Of a DNA stretch of 64,000 nucleotides, positions 23,501-36,833 are shown one piece after another. The DNA comes from Mermis nigrescens (Eukaryota; Nematoda; Enoplea; Mermithida; Mermithidae). The DNA lies in contig JAVLUZ010000154.1 of the NCBI GenBank assembly GCA_036768485.1, positions 2,314,529-2,378,528 on the forward strand, in the 5' to 3' direction. The notes under the pieces were generated by a model that searched no databases, was not told the DNA's origin, and saw only the letters and a list, made by a program, of their open reading frames with translations. The position numbers and the translations under genes are program-made. Every line of letters begins with the position of its first letter. Position 1 is the stretch's first letter.

Positions 23501-26500
23501 TGAAAATAGAGGAAATGGAAAATTTTCCATTTTTCAATTTCGGGTTTTACTCTATCTTCCCATTTTCCGGCGATTGTCCACCTGCGACAAAATCGTTGTA
23601 GTCGAAGTGGATAACGATTTTTTTTCGGATCTGGAAGGTCAATTTTTTCAAAAGAGAAGAATTTTGAGTGAAAAGACGAAAAAATGAACAATTTTCAGTT
23701 CTTTCCATTTTTTTGTAGACTTTTCCATTTTTAATTACGCCTTCGAAATTTCTTCAAAAATAGAGAAATTTGGTGAAAAACGACATGAGTTTGTCATTTA
23801 CGACCGAAAATTTTGAAAATTAACCATTTTCCGTTGAAAATAGAGGAAATGGAAAATTTTCCATTTTTCAATTTCGGGTTTTACTCTATCTTCCCATTTT
23901 CCGGCGATTGTCCACCTGCGACAAAATCGTTGTAGTCGAAGTGGATAACGATTTTTTTTCGGATCTGGAAGGTCAATTTTTTCAAAAGAGAAGAATTTTG
24001 AGTGAAAAGACGAAAAAATGAACAATTTTCAGTTCTTTCCATTTTTTTGTAGACTTTTCCATTTTTAATTACGCCTTCGAAATTTCTTCAAAAATAGAGA
24101 AATTTGGTGAAAAACGACATGAGTTTGTCATTTACGACCGAAAATTTTGAAAATTAACCATTTTCCGTTGAAAATAGAGGAAATGGAAAATTTTCCATTT
24201 TTCAATTTCGGGTTTTACTCTATCTTCCCATTTTCCGGCGATTGTCCACCTGCGACAAAATCGTTGTAGTCGAAGTGGATAACGATTTTTTTTCGGATCT
24301 GGAAGGTCAATTTTTTCAAAAGAGAAGAATTTTGAGTGAAAAGACGAAAAAATGAACAATTTTCAGTTCTTTCCATTTTTTTGTAGACTTTTCCATTTTT
24401 AATTACGCCTTCGAAATTTCTTCAAAAATAGAGAAATTTGGTGAAAAACGACATGAGTTTGTCATTTACGACCGAAAATTTTGAAAATTAACCATTTTCC
24501 GTTGAAAATAGAGGAAATGGAAAATTTTCCATTTTTCAATTTCGGGTTTTACTCTATCTTCCCATTTTCCGGCGATTGTCCACCTGCGACAAAATCGTTG
24601 TAGTCGAAGTGGATAACGATTTTTTTTCGGATCTGGAAGGTCAATTTTTTCAAAAGAGAAGAATTTTGAGTGAAAAGACGAAAAAATGAACAATTTTCAG
24701 TTCTTTCCATTTTTTTGTAGACTTTTCCATTTTTAATTACGCCTTCGAAATTTCTTCAAAAATAGAGAAATTTGGTGAAAAACGACATGAGTTTGTCATT
24801 TACGACCGAAAATTTTGAAAATTAACCATTTTCCGTTGAAAATAGAGGAAATGGAAAATTTTCCATTTTTCAATTTCGGGTTTTACTCTATCTTCCCATT
24901 TTCCGGCGATTGTCCACCTGCGACAAAATCGTTGTAGTCGAAGTGGATAACGATTTTTTTTCGGATCTGGAAGGTCAATTTTTTCAAAAGAGAAGAATTT
25001 TGAGTGAAAAGACGAAAAAATGAACAATTTTCAGTTCTTTCCATTTTTTTGTAGACTTTTCCATTTTTAATTACGCCTTCGAAATTTCTTCAAAAATAGA
25101 GAAATTTGGTGAAAAACGACATGAGTTTGTCATTTACGACCGAAAATTTTGAAAATTAACCATTTTCCGTTGAAAATAGAGGAAATGGAAAATTTTCCAT
25201 TTTTCAATTTCGGGTTTTACTCTATCTTCCCATTTTCCGGCGATTGTCCACCTGCGACAAAATCGTTGTAGTCGAAGTGGATAACGATTTTTTTTCGGAT
25301 CTGGAAGGTCAATTTTTTCAAAAGAGAAGAATTTTGAGTGAAAAGACGAAAAAATGAACAATTTTCAGTTCTTTCCATTTTTTTGTAGACTTTTCCATTT
25401 TTAATTACGCCTTCGAAATTTCTTCAAAAATAGAGAAATTTGGTGAAAAACGACATGAGTTTGTCATTTACGACCGAAAATTTTGAAAATTAACCATTTT
25501 CCGTTGAAAATAGAGGAAATGGAAAATTTTCCATTTTTCAATTTCGGGTTTTACTCTATCTTCCCATTTTCCGGCGATTGTCCACCTGCGACAAAATCGT
25601 TGTAGTCGAAGTGGATAACGATTTTTTTTCGGATCTGGAAGGTCAATTTTTTCAAAAGAGAAGAATTTTGAGTGAAAAGACGAAAAAATGAACAATTTTC
25701 AGTTCTTTCCATTTTTTTGTAGACTTTTCCATTTTTAATTACGCCTTCGAAATTTCTTCAAAAATAGAGAAATTTGGTGAAAAACGACATGAGTTTGTCA
25801 TTTACGACCGAAAATTTTGAAAATTAACCATTTTCCGTTGAAAATAGAGGAAATGGAAAATTTTCCATTTTTCAATTTCGGGTTTTACTCTATCTTCCCA
25901 TTTTCCGGCGATTGTCCACCTGCGACAAAATCGTTGTAGTCGAAGTGGATAACGATTTTTTTTCGGATCTGGAAGGTCAATTTTTTCAAAAGAGAAGAAT
26001 TTTGAGTGAAAAGACGAAAAAATGAACAATTTTCAGTTCTTTCCATTTTTTTGTAGACTTTTCCATTTTTAATTACGCCTTCGAAATTTCTTCAAAAATA
26101 GAGAAATTTGGTGAAAAACGACATGAGTTTGTCATTTACGACCGAAAATTTTGAAAATTAACCATTTTCCGTTGAAAATAGAGGAAATGGAAAATTTTCC
26201 ATTTTTCAATTTCGGGTTTTACTCTATCTTCCCATTTTCCGGCGATTGTCCACCTGCGACAAAATCGTTGTAGTCGAAGTGGATAACGATTTTTTTTCGG
26301 ATCTGGAAGGTCAATTTTTTCAAAAGAGAAGAATTTTGAGTGAAAAGACGAAAAAATGAACAATTTTCAGTTCTTTCCATTTTTTTGTAGACTTTTCCAT
26401 TTTTAATTACGCCTTCGAAATTTCTTCAAAAATAGAGAAATTTGGTGAAAAACGACATGAGTTTGTCATTTACGACCGAAAATTTTGAAAATTAACCATT

Positions 26501-29500
26501 TTCCGTTGAAAATAGAGGAAATGGAAAATTTTCCATTTTTCAATTTCGGGTTTTACTCTATCTTCCCATTTTCCGGCGATTGTCCACCTGCGACAAAATC
26601 GTTGTAGTCGAAGTGGATAACGATTTTTTTTCGGATCTGGAAGGTCAATTTTTTCAAAAGAGAAGAATTTTGAGTGAAAAGACGAAAAAATGAACAATTT
26701 TCAGTTCTTTCCATTTTTTTGTAGACTTTTCCATTTTTAATTACGCCTTCGAAATTTCTTCAAAAATAGAGAAATTTGGTGAAAAACGACATGAGTTTGT
26801 CATTTACGACCGAAAATTTTGAAAATTAACCATTTTCCGTTGAAAATAGAGGAAATGGAAAATTTTCCATTTTTCAATTTCGGGTTTTACTCTATCTTCC
26901 CATTTTCCGGCGATTGTCCACCTGCGACAAAATCGTTGTAGTCGAAGTGGATAACGATTTTTTTTCGGATCTGGAAGGTCAATTTTTTCAAAAGAGAAGA
27001 ATTTTGAGTGAAAAGACGAAAAAATGAACAATTTTCAGTTCTTTCCATTTTTTTGTAGACTTTTCCATTTTTAATTACGCCTTCGAAATTTCTTCAAAAA
27101 TAGAGAAATTTGGTGAAAAACGACATGAGTTTGTCATTTACGACCGAAAATTTTGAAAATTAACCATTTTCCGTTGAAAATAGAGGAAATGGAAAATTTT
27201 CCATTTTTCAATTTCGGGTTTTACTCTATCTTCCCATTTTCCGGCGATTGTCCACCTGCGACAAAATCGTTGTAGTCGAAGTGGATAACGATTTTTTTTC
27301 GGATCTGGAAGGTCAATTTTTTCAAAAGAGAAGAATTTTGAGTGAAAAGACGAAAAAATGAACAATTTTCAGTTCTTTCCATTTTTTTGTAGACTTTTCC
27401 ATTTTTAATTACGCCTTCGAAATTTCTTCAAAAATAGAGAAATTTGGTGAAAAACGACATGAGTTTGTCATTTACGACCGAAAATTTTGAAAATTAACCA
27501 TTTTCCGTTGAAAATAGAGGAAATGGAAAATTTTCCATTTTTCAATTTCGGGTTTTACTCTATCTTCCCATTTTCCGGCGATTGTCCACCTGCGACAAAA
27601 TCGTTGTAGTCGAAGTGGATAACGATTTTTTTTCGGATCTGGAAGGTCAATTTTTTCAAAAGAGAAGAATTTTGAGTGAAAAGACGAAAAAATGAACAAT
27701 TTTCAGTTCTTTCCATTTTTTTGTAGACTTTTCCATTTTTAATTACGCCTTCGAAATTTCTTCAAAAATAGAGAAATTTGGTGAAAAACGACATGAGTTT
27801 GTCATTTACGACCGAAAATTTTGAAAATTAACCATTTTCCGTTGAAAATAGAGGAAATGGAAAATTTTCCATTTTTCAATTTCGGGTTTTACTCTATCTT
27901 CCCATTTTCCGGCGATTGTCCACCTGCGACAAAATCGTTGTAGTCGAAGTGGATAACGATTTTTTTTCGGATCTGGAAGGTCAATTTTTTCAAAAGAGAA
28001 GAATTTTGAGTGAAAAGACGAAAAAATGAACAATTTTCAGTTCTTTCCATTTTTTTGTAGACTTTTCCATTTTTAATTACGCCTTCGAAATTTCTTCAAA
28101 AATAGAGAAATTTGGTGAAAAACGACATGAGTTTGTCATTTACGACCGAAAATTTTGAAAATTAACCATTTTCCGTTGAAAATAGAGGAAATGGAAAATT
28201 TTCCATTTTTCAATTTCGGGTTTTACTCTATCTTCCCATTTTCCGGCGATTGTCCACCTGCGACAAAATCGTTGTAGTCGAAGTGGATAACGATTTTTTT
28301 TCGGATCTGGAAGGTCAATTTTTTCAAAAGAGAAGAATTTTGAGTGAAAAGACGAAAAAATGAACAATTTTCAGTTCTTTCCATTTTTTTGTAGACTTTT
28401 CCATTTTTAATTACGCCTTCGAAATTTCTTCAAAAATAGAGAAATTTGGTGAAAAACGACATGAGTTTGTCATTTACGACCGAAAATTTTGAAAATTAAC
28501 CATTTTCCGTTGAAAATAGAGGAAATGGAAAATTTTCCATTTTTCAATTTCGGGTTTTACTCTATCTTCCCATTTTCCGGCGATTGTCCACCTGCGACAA
28601 AATCGTTGTAGTCGAAGTGGATAACGATTTTTTTTCGGATCTGGAAGGTCAATTTTTTCAAAAGAGAAGAATTTTGAGTGAAAAGACGAAAAAATGAACA
28701 ATTTTCAGTTCTTTCCATTTTTTTGTAGACTTTTCCATTTTTAATTACGCCTTCGAAATTTCTTCAAAAATAGAGAAATTTGGTGAAAAACGACATGAGT
28801 TTGTCATTTACGACCGAAAATTTTGAAAATTAACCATTTTCCGTTGAAAATAGAGGAAATGGAAAATTTTCCATTTTTCAATTTCGGGTTTTACTCTATC
28901 TTCCCATTTTCCGGCGATTGTCCACCTGCGACAAAATCGTTGTAGTCGAAGTGGATAACGATTTTTTTTCGGATCTGGAAGGTCAATTTTTTCAAAAGAG
29001 AAGAATTTTGAGTGAAAAGACGAAAAAATGAACAATTTTCAGTTCTTTCCATTTTTTTGTAGACTTTTCCATTTTTAATTACGCCTTCGAAATTTCTTCA
29101 AAAATAGAGAAATTTGGTGAAAAACGACATGAGTTTGTCATTTACGACCGAAAATTTTGAAAATTAACCATTTTCCGTTGAAAATAGAGGAAATGGAAAA
29201 TTTTCCATTTTTCAATTTCGGGTTTTACTCTATCTTCCCATTTTCCGGCGATTGTCCACCTGCGACAAAATCGTTGTAGTCGAAGTGGATAACGATTTTT
29301 TTTCGGATCTGGAAGGTCAATTTTTTCAAAAGAGAAGAATTTTGAGTGAAAAGACGAAAAAATGAACAATTTTCAGTTCTTTCCATTTTTTTGTAGACTT
29401 TTCCATTTTTAATTACGCCTTCGAAATTTCTTCAAAAATAGAGAAATTTGGTGAAAAACGACATGAGTTTGTCATTTACGACCGAAAATTTTGAAAATTA

Positions 29501-32500
29501 ACCATTTTCCGTTGAAAATAGAGGAAATGGAAAATTTTCCATTTTTCAATTTCGGGTTTTACTCTATCTTCCCATTTTCCGGCGATTGTCCACCTGCGAC
29601 AAAATCGTTGTAGTCGAAGTGGATAACGATTTTTTTTCGGATCTGGAAGGTCAATTTTTTCAAAAGAGAAGAATTTTGAGTGAAAAGACGAAAAAATGAA
29701 CAATTTTCAGTTCTTTCCATTTTTTTGTAGACTTTTCCATTTTTAATTACGCCTTCGAAATTTCTTCAAAAATAGAGAAATTTGGTGAAAAACGACATGA
29801 GTTTGTCATTTACGACCGAAAATTTTGAAAATTAACCATTTTCCGTTGAAAATAGAGGAAATGGAAAATTTTCCATTTTTCAATTTCGGGTTTTACTCTA
29901 TCTTCCCATTTTCCGGCGATTGTCCACCTGCGACAAAATCGTTGTAGTCGAAGTGGATAACGATTTTTTTTCGGATCTGGAAGGTCAATTTTTTCAAAAG
30001 AGAAGAATTTTGAGTGAAAAGACGAAAAAATGAACAATTTTCAGTTCTTTCCATTTTTTTGTAGACTTTTCCATTTTTAATTACGCCTTCGAAATTTCTT
30101 CAAAAATAGAGAAATTTGGTGAAAAACGACATGAGTTTGTCATTTACGACCGAAAATTTTGAAAATTAACCATTTTCCGTTGAAAATAGAGGAAATGGAA
30201 AATTTTCCATTTTTCAATTTCGGGTTTTACTCTATCTTCCCATTTTCCGGCGATTGTCCACCTGCGACAAAATCGTTGTAGTCGAAGTGGATAACGATTT
30301 TTTTTCGGATCTGGAAGGTCAATTTTTTCAAAAGAGAAGAATTTTGAGTGAAAAGACGAAAAAATGAACAATTTTCAGTTCTTTCCATTTTTTTGTAGAC
30401 TTTTCCATTTTTAATTACGCCTTCGAAATTTCTTCAAAAATAGAGAAATTTGGTGAAAAACGACATGAGTTTGTCATTTACGACCGAAAATTTTGAAAAT
30501 TAACCATTTTCCGTTGAAAATAGAGGAAATGGAAAATTTTCCATTTTTCAATTTCGGGTTTTACTCTATCTTCCCATTTTCCGGCGATTGTCCACCTGCG
30601 ACAAAATCGTTGTAGTCGAAGTGGATAACGATTTTTTTTCGGATCTGGAAGGTCAATTTTTTCAAAAGAGAAGAATTTTGAGTGAAAAGACGAAAAAATG
30701 AACAATTTTCAGTTCTTTCCATTTTTTTGTAGACTTTTCCATTTTTAATTACGCCTTCGAAATTTCTTCAAAAATAGAGAAATTTGGTGAAAAACGACAT
30801 GAGTTTGTCATTTACGACCGAAAATTTTGAAAATTAACCATTTTCCGTTGAAAATAGAGGAAATGGAAAATTTTCCATTTTTCAATTTCGGGTTTTACTC
30901 TATCTTCCCATTTTCCGGCGATTGTCCACCTGCGACAAAATCGTTGTAGTCGAAGTGGATAACGATTTTTTTTCGGATCTGGAAGGTCAATTTTTTCAAA
31001 AGAGAAGAATTTTGAGTGAAAAGACGAAAAAATGAACAATTTTCAGTTCTTTCCATTTTTTTGTAGACTTTTCCATTTTTAATTACGCCTTCGAAATTTC
31101 TTCAAAAATAGAGAAATTTGGTGAAAAACGACATGAGTTTGTCATTTACGACCGAAAATTTTGAAAATTAACCATTTTCCGTTGAAAATAGAGGAAATGG
31201 AAAATTTTCCATTTTTCAATTTCGGGTTTTACTCTATCTTCCCATTTTCCGGCGATTGTCCACCTGCGACAAAATCGTTGTAGTCGAAGTGGATAACGAT
31301 TTTTTTTCGGATCTGGAAGGTCAATTTTTTCAAAAGAGAAGAATTTTGAGTGAAAAGACGAAAAAATGAACAATTTTCAGTTCTTTCCATTTTTTTGTAG
31401 ACTTTTCCATTTTTAATTACGCCTTCGAAATTTCTTCAAAAATAGAGAAATTTGGTGAAAAACGACATGAGTTTGTCATTTACGACCGAAAATTTTGAAA
31501 ATTAACCATTTTCCGTTGAAAATAGAGGAAATGGAAAATTTTCCATTTTTCAATTTCGGGTTTTACTCTATCTTCCCATTTTCCGGCGATTGTCCACCTG
31601 CGACAAAATCGTTGTAGTCGAAGTGGATAACGATTTTTTTTCGGATCTGGAAGGTCAATTTTTTCAAAAGAGAAGAATTTTGAGTGAAAAGACGAAAAAA
31701 TGAACAATTTTCAGTTCTTTCCATTTTTTTGTAGACTTTTCCATTTTTAATTACGCCTTCGAAATTTCTTCAAAAATAGAGAAATTTGGTGAAAAACGAC
31801 ATGAGTTTGTCATTTACGACCGAAAATTTTGAAAATTAACCATTTTCCGTTGAAAATAGAGGAAATGGAAAATTTTCCATTTTTCAATTTCGGGTTTTAC
31901 TCTATCTTCCCATTTTCCGGCGATTGTCCACCTGCGACAAAATCGTTGTAGTCGAAGTGGATAACGATTTTTTTTCGGATCTGGAAGGTCAATTTTTTCA
32001 AAAGAGAAGAATTTTGAGTGAAAAGACGAAAAAATGAACAATTTTCAGTTCTTTCCATTTTTTTGTAGACTTTTCCATTTTTAATTACGCCTTCGAAATT
32101 TCTTCAAAAATAGAGAAATTTGGTGAAAAACGACATGAGTTTGTCATTTACGACCGAAAATTTTGAAAATTAACCATTTTCCGTTGAAAATAGAGGAAAT
32201 GGAAAATTTTCCATTTTTCAATTTCGGGTTTTACTCTATCTTCCCATTTTCCGGCGATTGTCCACCTGCGACAAAATCGTTGTAGTCGAAGTGGATAACG
32301 ATTTTTTTTCGGATCTGGAAGGTCAATTTTTTCAAAAGAGAAGAATTTTGAGTGAAAAGACGAAAAAATGAACAATTTTCAGTTCTTTCCATTTTTTTGT
32401 AGACTTTTCCATTTTTAATTACGCCTTCGAAATTTCTTCAAAAATAGAGAAATTTGGTGAAAAACGACATGAGTTTGTCATTTACGACCGAAAATTTTGA

Positions 32501-34199
32501 AAATTAACCATTTTCCGTTGAAAATAGAGGAAATGGAAAATTTTCCATTTTTCAATTTCGGGTTTTACTCTATCTTCCCATTTTCCGGCGATTGTCCACC
32601 TGCGACAAAATCGTTGTAGTCGAAGTGGATAACGATTTTTTTTCGGATCTGGAAGGTCAATTTTTTCAAAAGAGAAGAATTTTGAGTGAAAAGACGAAAA
32701 AATGAACAATTTTCAGTTCTTTCCATTTTTTTGTAGACTTTTCCATTTTTAATTACGCCTTCGAAATTTCTTCAAAAATAGAGAAATTTGGTGAAAAACG
32801 ACATGAGTTTGTCATTTACGACCGAAAATTTTGAAAATTAACCATTTTCCGTTGAAAATAGAGGAAATGGAAAATTTTCCATTTTTCAATTTCGGGTTTT
32901 ACTCTATCTTCCCATTTTCCGGCGATTGTCCACCTGCGACAAAATCGTTGTAGTCGAAGTGGATAACGATTTTTTTTCGGATCTGGAAGGTCAATTTTTT
33001 CAAAAGAGAAGAATTTTGAGTGAAAAGACGAAAAAATGAACAATTTTCAGTTCTTTCCATTTTTTTGTAGACTTTTCCATTTTTAATTACGCCTTCGAAA
33101 TTTCTTCAAAAATAGAGAAATTTGGTGAAAAACGACATGAGTTTGTCATTTACGACCGAAAATTTTGAAAATTAACCATTTTCCGTTGAAAATAGAGGAA
33201 ATGGAAAATTTTCCATTTTTCAATTTCGGGTTTTACTCTATCTTCCCATTTTCCGGCGATTGTCCACCTGCGACAAAATCGTTGTAGTCGAAGTGGATAA
33301 CGATTTTTTTTCGGATCTGGAAGGTCAATTTTTTCAAAAGAGAAGAATTTTGAGTGAAAAGACGAAAAAATGAACAATTTTCAGTTCTTTCCATTTTTTT
33401 GTAGACTTTTCCATTTTTAATTACGCCTTCGAAATTTCTTCAAAAATAGAGAAATTTGGTGAAAAACGACATGAGTTTGTCATTTACGACCGAAAATTTT
33501 GAAAATTAACCATTTTCCGTTGAAAATAGAGGAAATGGAAAATTTTCCATTTTTCAATTTCGGGTTTTACTCTATCTTCCCATTTTCCGGCGATTGTCCA
33601 CCTGCGACAAAATCGTTGTAGTCGAAGTGGATAACGATTTTTTTTCGGATCTGGAAGGTCAATTTTTTCAAAAGAGAAGAATTTTGAGTGAAAAGACGAA
33701 AAAATGAACAATTTTCAGTTCTTTCCATTTTTTTGTAGACTTTTCCATTTTTAATTACGCCTTCGAAATTTCTTCAAAAATAGAGAAATTTGGTGAAAAA
33801 CGACATGAGTTTGTCATTTACGACCGAAAATTTTGAAAATTAACCATTTTCCGTTGAAAATAGAGGAAATGGAAAATTTTCCATTTTTCAATTTCGGGTT
33901 TTACTCTATCTTCCCATTTTCCGGCGATTGTCCACCTGCGACAAAATCGTTGTAGTCGAAGTGGATAACGATTTTTTTTCGGATCTGGAAGGTCAATTTT
34001 TTCAAAAGAGAAGAATTTTGAGTGAAAAGACGAAAAAATGAACAATTTTCAGTTCTTTCCATTTTTTTGTAGACTTTTCCATTTTTAATTACGCCTTCGA
34101 AATTTCTTCAAAAATAGAGAAATTTGGTGAAAAACGACATGAGTTTGTCATTTACGACCGAAAATTTTGAAAATGAACCATTTTCCGTTGAAAATAAAG
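14568..34199 (+). repeat. Satellite array, 333/334-bp unit, about 59 direct copies
   Basis: Counting the anchor CGACATGAGTTTGTCATT gives about 59 copies here. The first few (to about 16100) vary in length (328-336 bp) and carry indels. From about 16107 every unit looks identical: eight 333-bp steps with a T6 run after TTCTTTCCA, then 46 steps of 334 bp with a T7 run, switching at about 19033. The unit contains the 20-bp palindrome AAATGGAAAATTTTCCATTT. Each copy has a 75-codon minus-strand open frame, but it repeats passively and has no recognisable domain, so I do not call it a gene. Confidence 0.97.
14640..14643. other. Four-base assembly gap (N) at the array edge
   Basis: The gap joins CGAAATT to CAAAAGAGAAG, skipping roughly 230 bp of monomer, so it replaces missing sequence and is not four ambiguous bases. 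Confidence 0.9.
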
Positions 34200-35014
34200 T
34201 GTCACGCTAGAAAATTGCCGAACTTGATTCTTGTGTTCTTTATTATTCAAAAAAAAACTTGATCGTTTACACAAATTTCAAATCAATATGAAGAGACCGA
34301 TATAATAAGAACCGATGAACGAAGTCGACCAAGCCAACGATCCCGTCACAAACTCTCTCCCCATCTTTTCTCTCTCTTATTTAGCTGAGTAGATTCTTAT
34401 CAATCAGGTCATGTTTGTTTGTTTTTCATTTTCCATATTCCTTGTTTCTATATGTTCATCTTATTAGGATCATTAGCTTGTTGTTGATGGTCTATTATGG
34501 CCCTTTGATTTCAGGTAGGTATTTGCTAAAGCGGTCAGACGGTCGGGTGTGAGTGATATTATGGCGTTTCAGTGGTCAGTATGAGTCAATATTTTGATAA
34601 ATATTGGAGTTCCTTTGAAACTAGCTGCCCTTTAGCTAATTTTAGATATTTTGGTCTCTTTTACTTTGAGGTCATGTGGACATTAGATACGAATTTATTT
34701 TCCGTTTAATATTTCATAAATGGTACTATGGAGTGCTAGGTGCGGGGGTAGCATAACTCAGCTTATGCTCATCTTTGAATTATCATAATTTGGGCCAAAA
34801 GGACAACTTGGGTCGAGAGTTAATACATTGTAAACAAGTAATAGCGTGACAAACTTAGATAATTATTAATACACGTTACCTATGAATAAATATAGAATCG
34901 TTTTCGCGTAGTATAAGTATTTTACCGAAGAAAATAATGTTATACGTGATTTATTAAAATTAAGAATACAATAATCGTATATATCATATGATTCGATCAT
35001 CACTTCGTGTGTCA
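34200..35014. mobile_element. Putative solo LTR (815 bp) inserted in the array, AAAG duplication
   Basis: Begins TGTCACGCTAG and ends CGTGTGTCA, the TG...CA form of LTRs. It is flanked by AAAG at 34196-34199 and 35015-35018. Removing it and one AAAG restores the monomer junction seen uninterrupted near 35340. Internal AATAAA signals exist on both strands (34885-34890 forward; one near 34238 reverse), so orientation is unsettled. A 10-bp inverted copy of the left tip occurs internally (34842-34851). No internal retroelement genes remain. Confidence 0.65.
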
Positions 35015-35018
35015 AAAG

Positions 35019-35473
35019 GAAATGGAAAATTTTCCATTTTCCATTTCCGGGTTTTACCCTATTTTTCCATTTTCCGGCGATTTTCCATCTGCGACGAAAT
35101 CATTGTAGTCGAAGTGGATAACGATTTTTTCGGATCTGGAAGGTCAATTTTTTCAAAAGAAAAGAATTTGGAGTGAAAAGACGAAGAAATGAACAATTTT
35201 CAGTTTTCTCCATTTTTTGTAGACCTATACATTTTTAATTACGCTTCAGAAATTTCTTCAAAAATAGAGAAATTTTGTGAAAAACGACATGAGTTTGACA
35301 TTTACGACCGAAAATTTTGAAAATGAACCATTTTCCGTTGAAAATAAAGGAAATGGAAAATTTTCTATCTTCCATTTTCCATTTCCAGCTTTTACCCACT
35401 TTTCTATTTTCCATTTTCCGGCTTTTACCCATTTTCCATTTTCCATTTCCATTTCCGGATTTCACCCGCGCCC
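35019..35473 (+). repeat. Diverged rightmost monomer and right TIR
   Basis: One further direct monomer, visibly diverged from the core array, runs to about 35350. It is followed by an expanded tip with about three short units of the type CTTTTACCCATTTTCCATT, ending CCGGATTTCACCCGCGCCC next to the target duplication. Confidence 0.85.
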
Positions 35474-35483
35474 GCAGGATTTA
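35474..35483. repeat. Right 10-bp target-site duplication GCAGGATTTA
   Basis: Exact match to 14389-14398. Confidence 0.8.
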
Positions 35484-36266
35484 GTCATTTGTTTTAAAGT
35501 CAACGTTAGCTTTTATTTCCAATTGAATGACGTTCATACACACATTCGTTCTAAATTCGCATACCTACCTACGTTGCATATCTTTATCTACTAAACATGT
35601 GTTGCGCTTCTTTTTTTAGTCAGACCTATGTTCGTAATGTAAAACTTAATTTGAAAAAATAAATAAATAAAGCCTATAAGTAAACTGGATTTCTTTTTTG
35701 CGTTGTTGCATTTGGTAAAGCACTTGACCTGACTACGGAACGGTGTGCCAAACGTAATTATAATTAATTATGAATCACAAATTTATCTTTGATTTTCTAA
35801 TCATTTAAAGCACTTATTATACGCAGCTTAGAATCTATAAATTCCTTTCACTGGAGTAAAATCTGTTTGATTGTTTGTATAGACTAGGTAGGTATAGACT
35901 TGTTTGTCCAATAATCCAACAGGGGTAACCAGGCCCGTATCCAAGGGGGATAGGGGGAACGTGCTCCTGGAATGAAATATGAGAATGATTTTTTCTTTAC
36001 TCCCCTCTCTTTGCTTTTTTAGCCAAAATCGCAAAAAATTTCAAAATTATGATTATAGTCTACTTATTCCAAAGCGCGCGGTTTGAATGCTCGATTTTTA
36101 GTCTTTATACAACCTAAAACGTATTTTGCATCTATATCTTCTGTTCTGCATAGGTTTTATACAGAAAATGGCCTTTATTTAAGAGGGTGTCTATTTGATT
36201 CTCACCATGTTCTAGGCATCTGGGTAGCAAAATTTACGAGTTGTACAGCTCTAGTGGTCATATTGA
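35484..36266. other. Non-coding; hAT-end fragment near 35930
   Basis: AT-rich with no recognised gene. At 35930-35965 the text AGGCCCGTATCCAAGGGGG resembles the terminus of the hAT element at 58894. Confidence 0.4.
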
Positions 36267-36419
36267 CACCCCATATTGGCCAAAAATATTTGGTGAGATA
36301 AAGAATGGATAAGCGATTTGCAATGATTTTTGGCCGTCAGTGACCATAAATTCTCAAATTTTTCCGGCGCTAAGCGTCGGATGATACACATTAATGACAT
36401 TTATTTACTTTCTTGGCAA

Positions 36420-36833
36420 CAAGAAAGGATGTTTTTTATATTGGGCAAAGACTTTTCCTGATGTACAAAGATTTTCGGGGAGACAAAATCTGCAAAAAAG
36501 GTGTGAAATTCGCAAAAATTTTCGGCGCGAGTATTTGTGTGTACTATACATCTTTATAATAGCAGAAATCGCATTTTGAAAGGAAACATGTCGAATTTTT
36601 CGGGCTTCGCGCCGCTTTAAGACGATTCTTAATGATTTTTGCCCTCATAAAACCAGGAATCAGCCAAAAACACTACCAAAAGTCGAACAACTCTGTTTTT
36701 ACGACACTAAAGTCGCTACCATACTATATCATAGTATAGTACCCAAAAATTTGTGTGTACAAAATGTACAAAGACTTTTAGGGACCATCTTTGTATATGT
36801 ACAACGAACCTTGTACACAAAAACACTGCCTTG
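36420..36833 (-). mobile_element. Family Y repeat inserted in family X
   Basis: Inverted relative to the Y copy at 41190. It contains GTACAAAATGTACAAAGAC, the TTCGGGCTTCGCGCCG palindrome variant and ACACTACCAAAAGTCGAA. Its boundaries are defined by comparison with uninterrupted X at 9755-9775. Confidence 0.7.

Larger units (their letters stand above)
14399..35473. mobile_element. TIR element (about 21 kb) whose interior is a 333/334-bp satellite array
   Basis: The left end (GGGTAAAACCCGGAAATGG from 14405) and the inverted right end (GGGTGAAATCCGGAAATGG) match, and similarity continues inward for at least 150 bp through TTTTCAAAATTTTCGGTCG. A perfect 10-bp direct repeat, GCAGGATTTA, borders both sides. 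The interior is about 59 direct copies of one 333/334-bp unit that is itself derived from the terminal sequence. No transposase is present, so it would have been moved in trans. TIRs with a 9-10-bp duplication recall Mutator-like and Foldback elements; the superfamily is inference. Confidence 0.8.

Noticed and set aside
16124..34045. 54 identical 75-codon minus-strand open frames in the satellite
   Set aside because: They repeat passively with the unit and have no recognisable domain or start context. The 334-bp period also puts successive copies out of frame.
14568..34199. CRISPR array
   Set aside because: The unit is 333-334 bp, fully repeated with no unique spacers, and the surroundings are animal DNA.
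34200..34851. 652-bp TIR element (TGTCACGCTA ... TAGCGTGACA) instead of an LTR
   Set aside because: No target duplication at 34851, and satellite sequence resumes only after 35014, where AAAG duplication does fit.
14399..35473. Plain centromeric satellite
   Set aside because: The inverted ends and the 10-bp target duplication point to a single inserted element; centromere function cannot be judged from one window.
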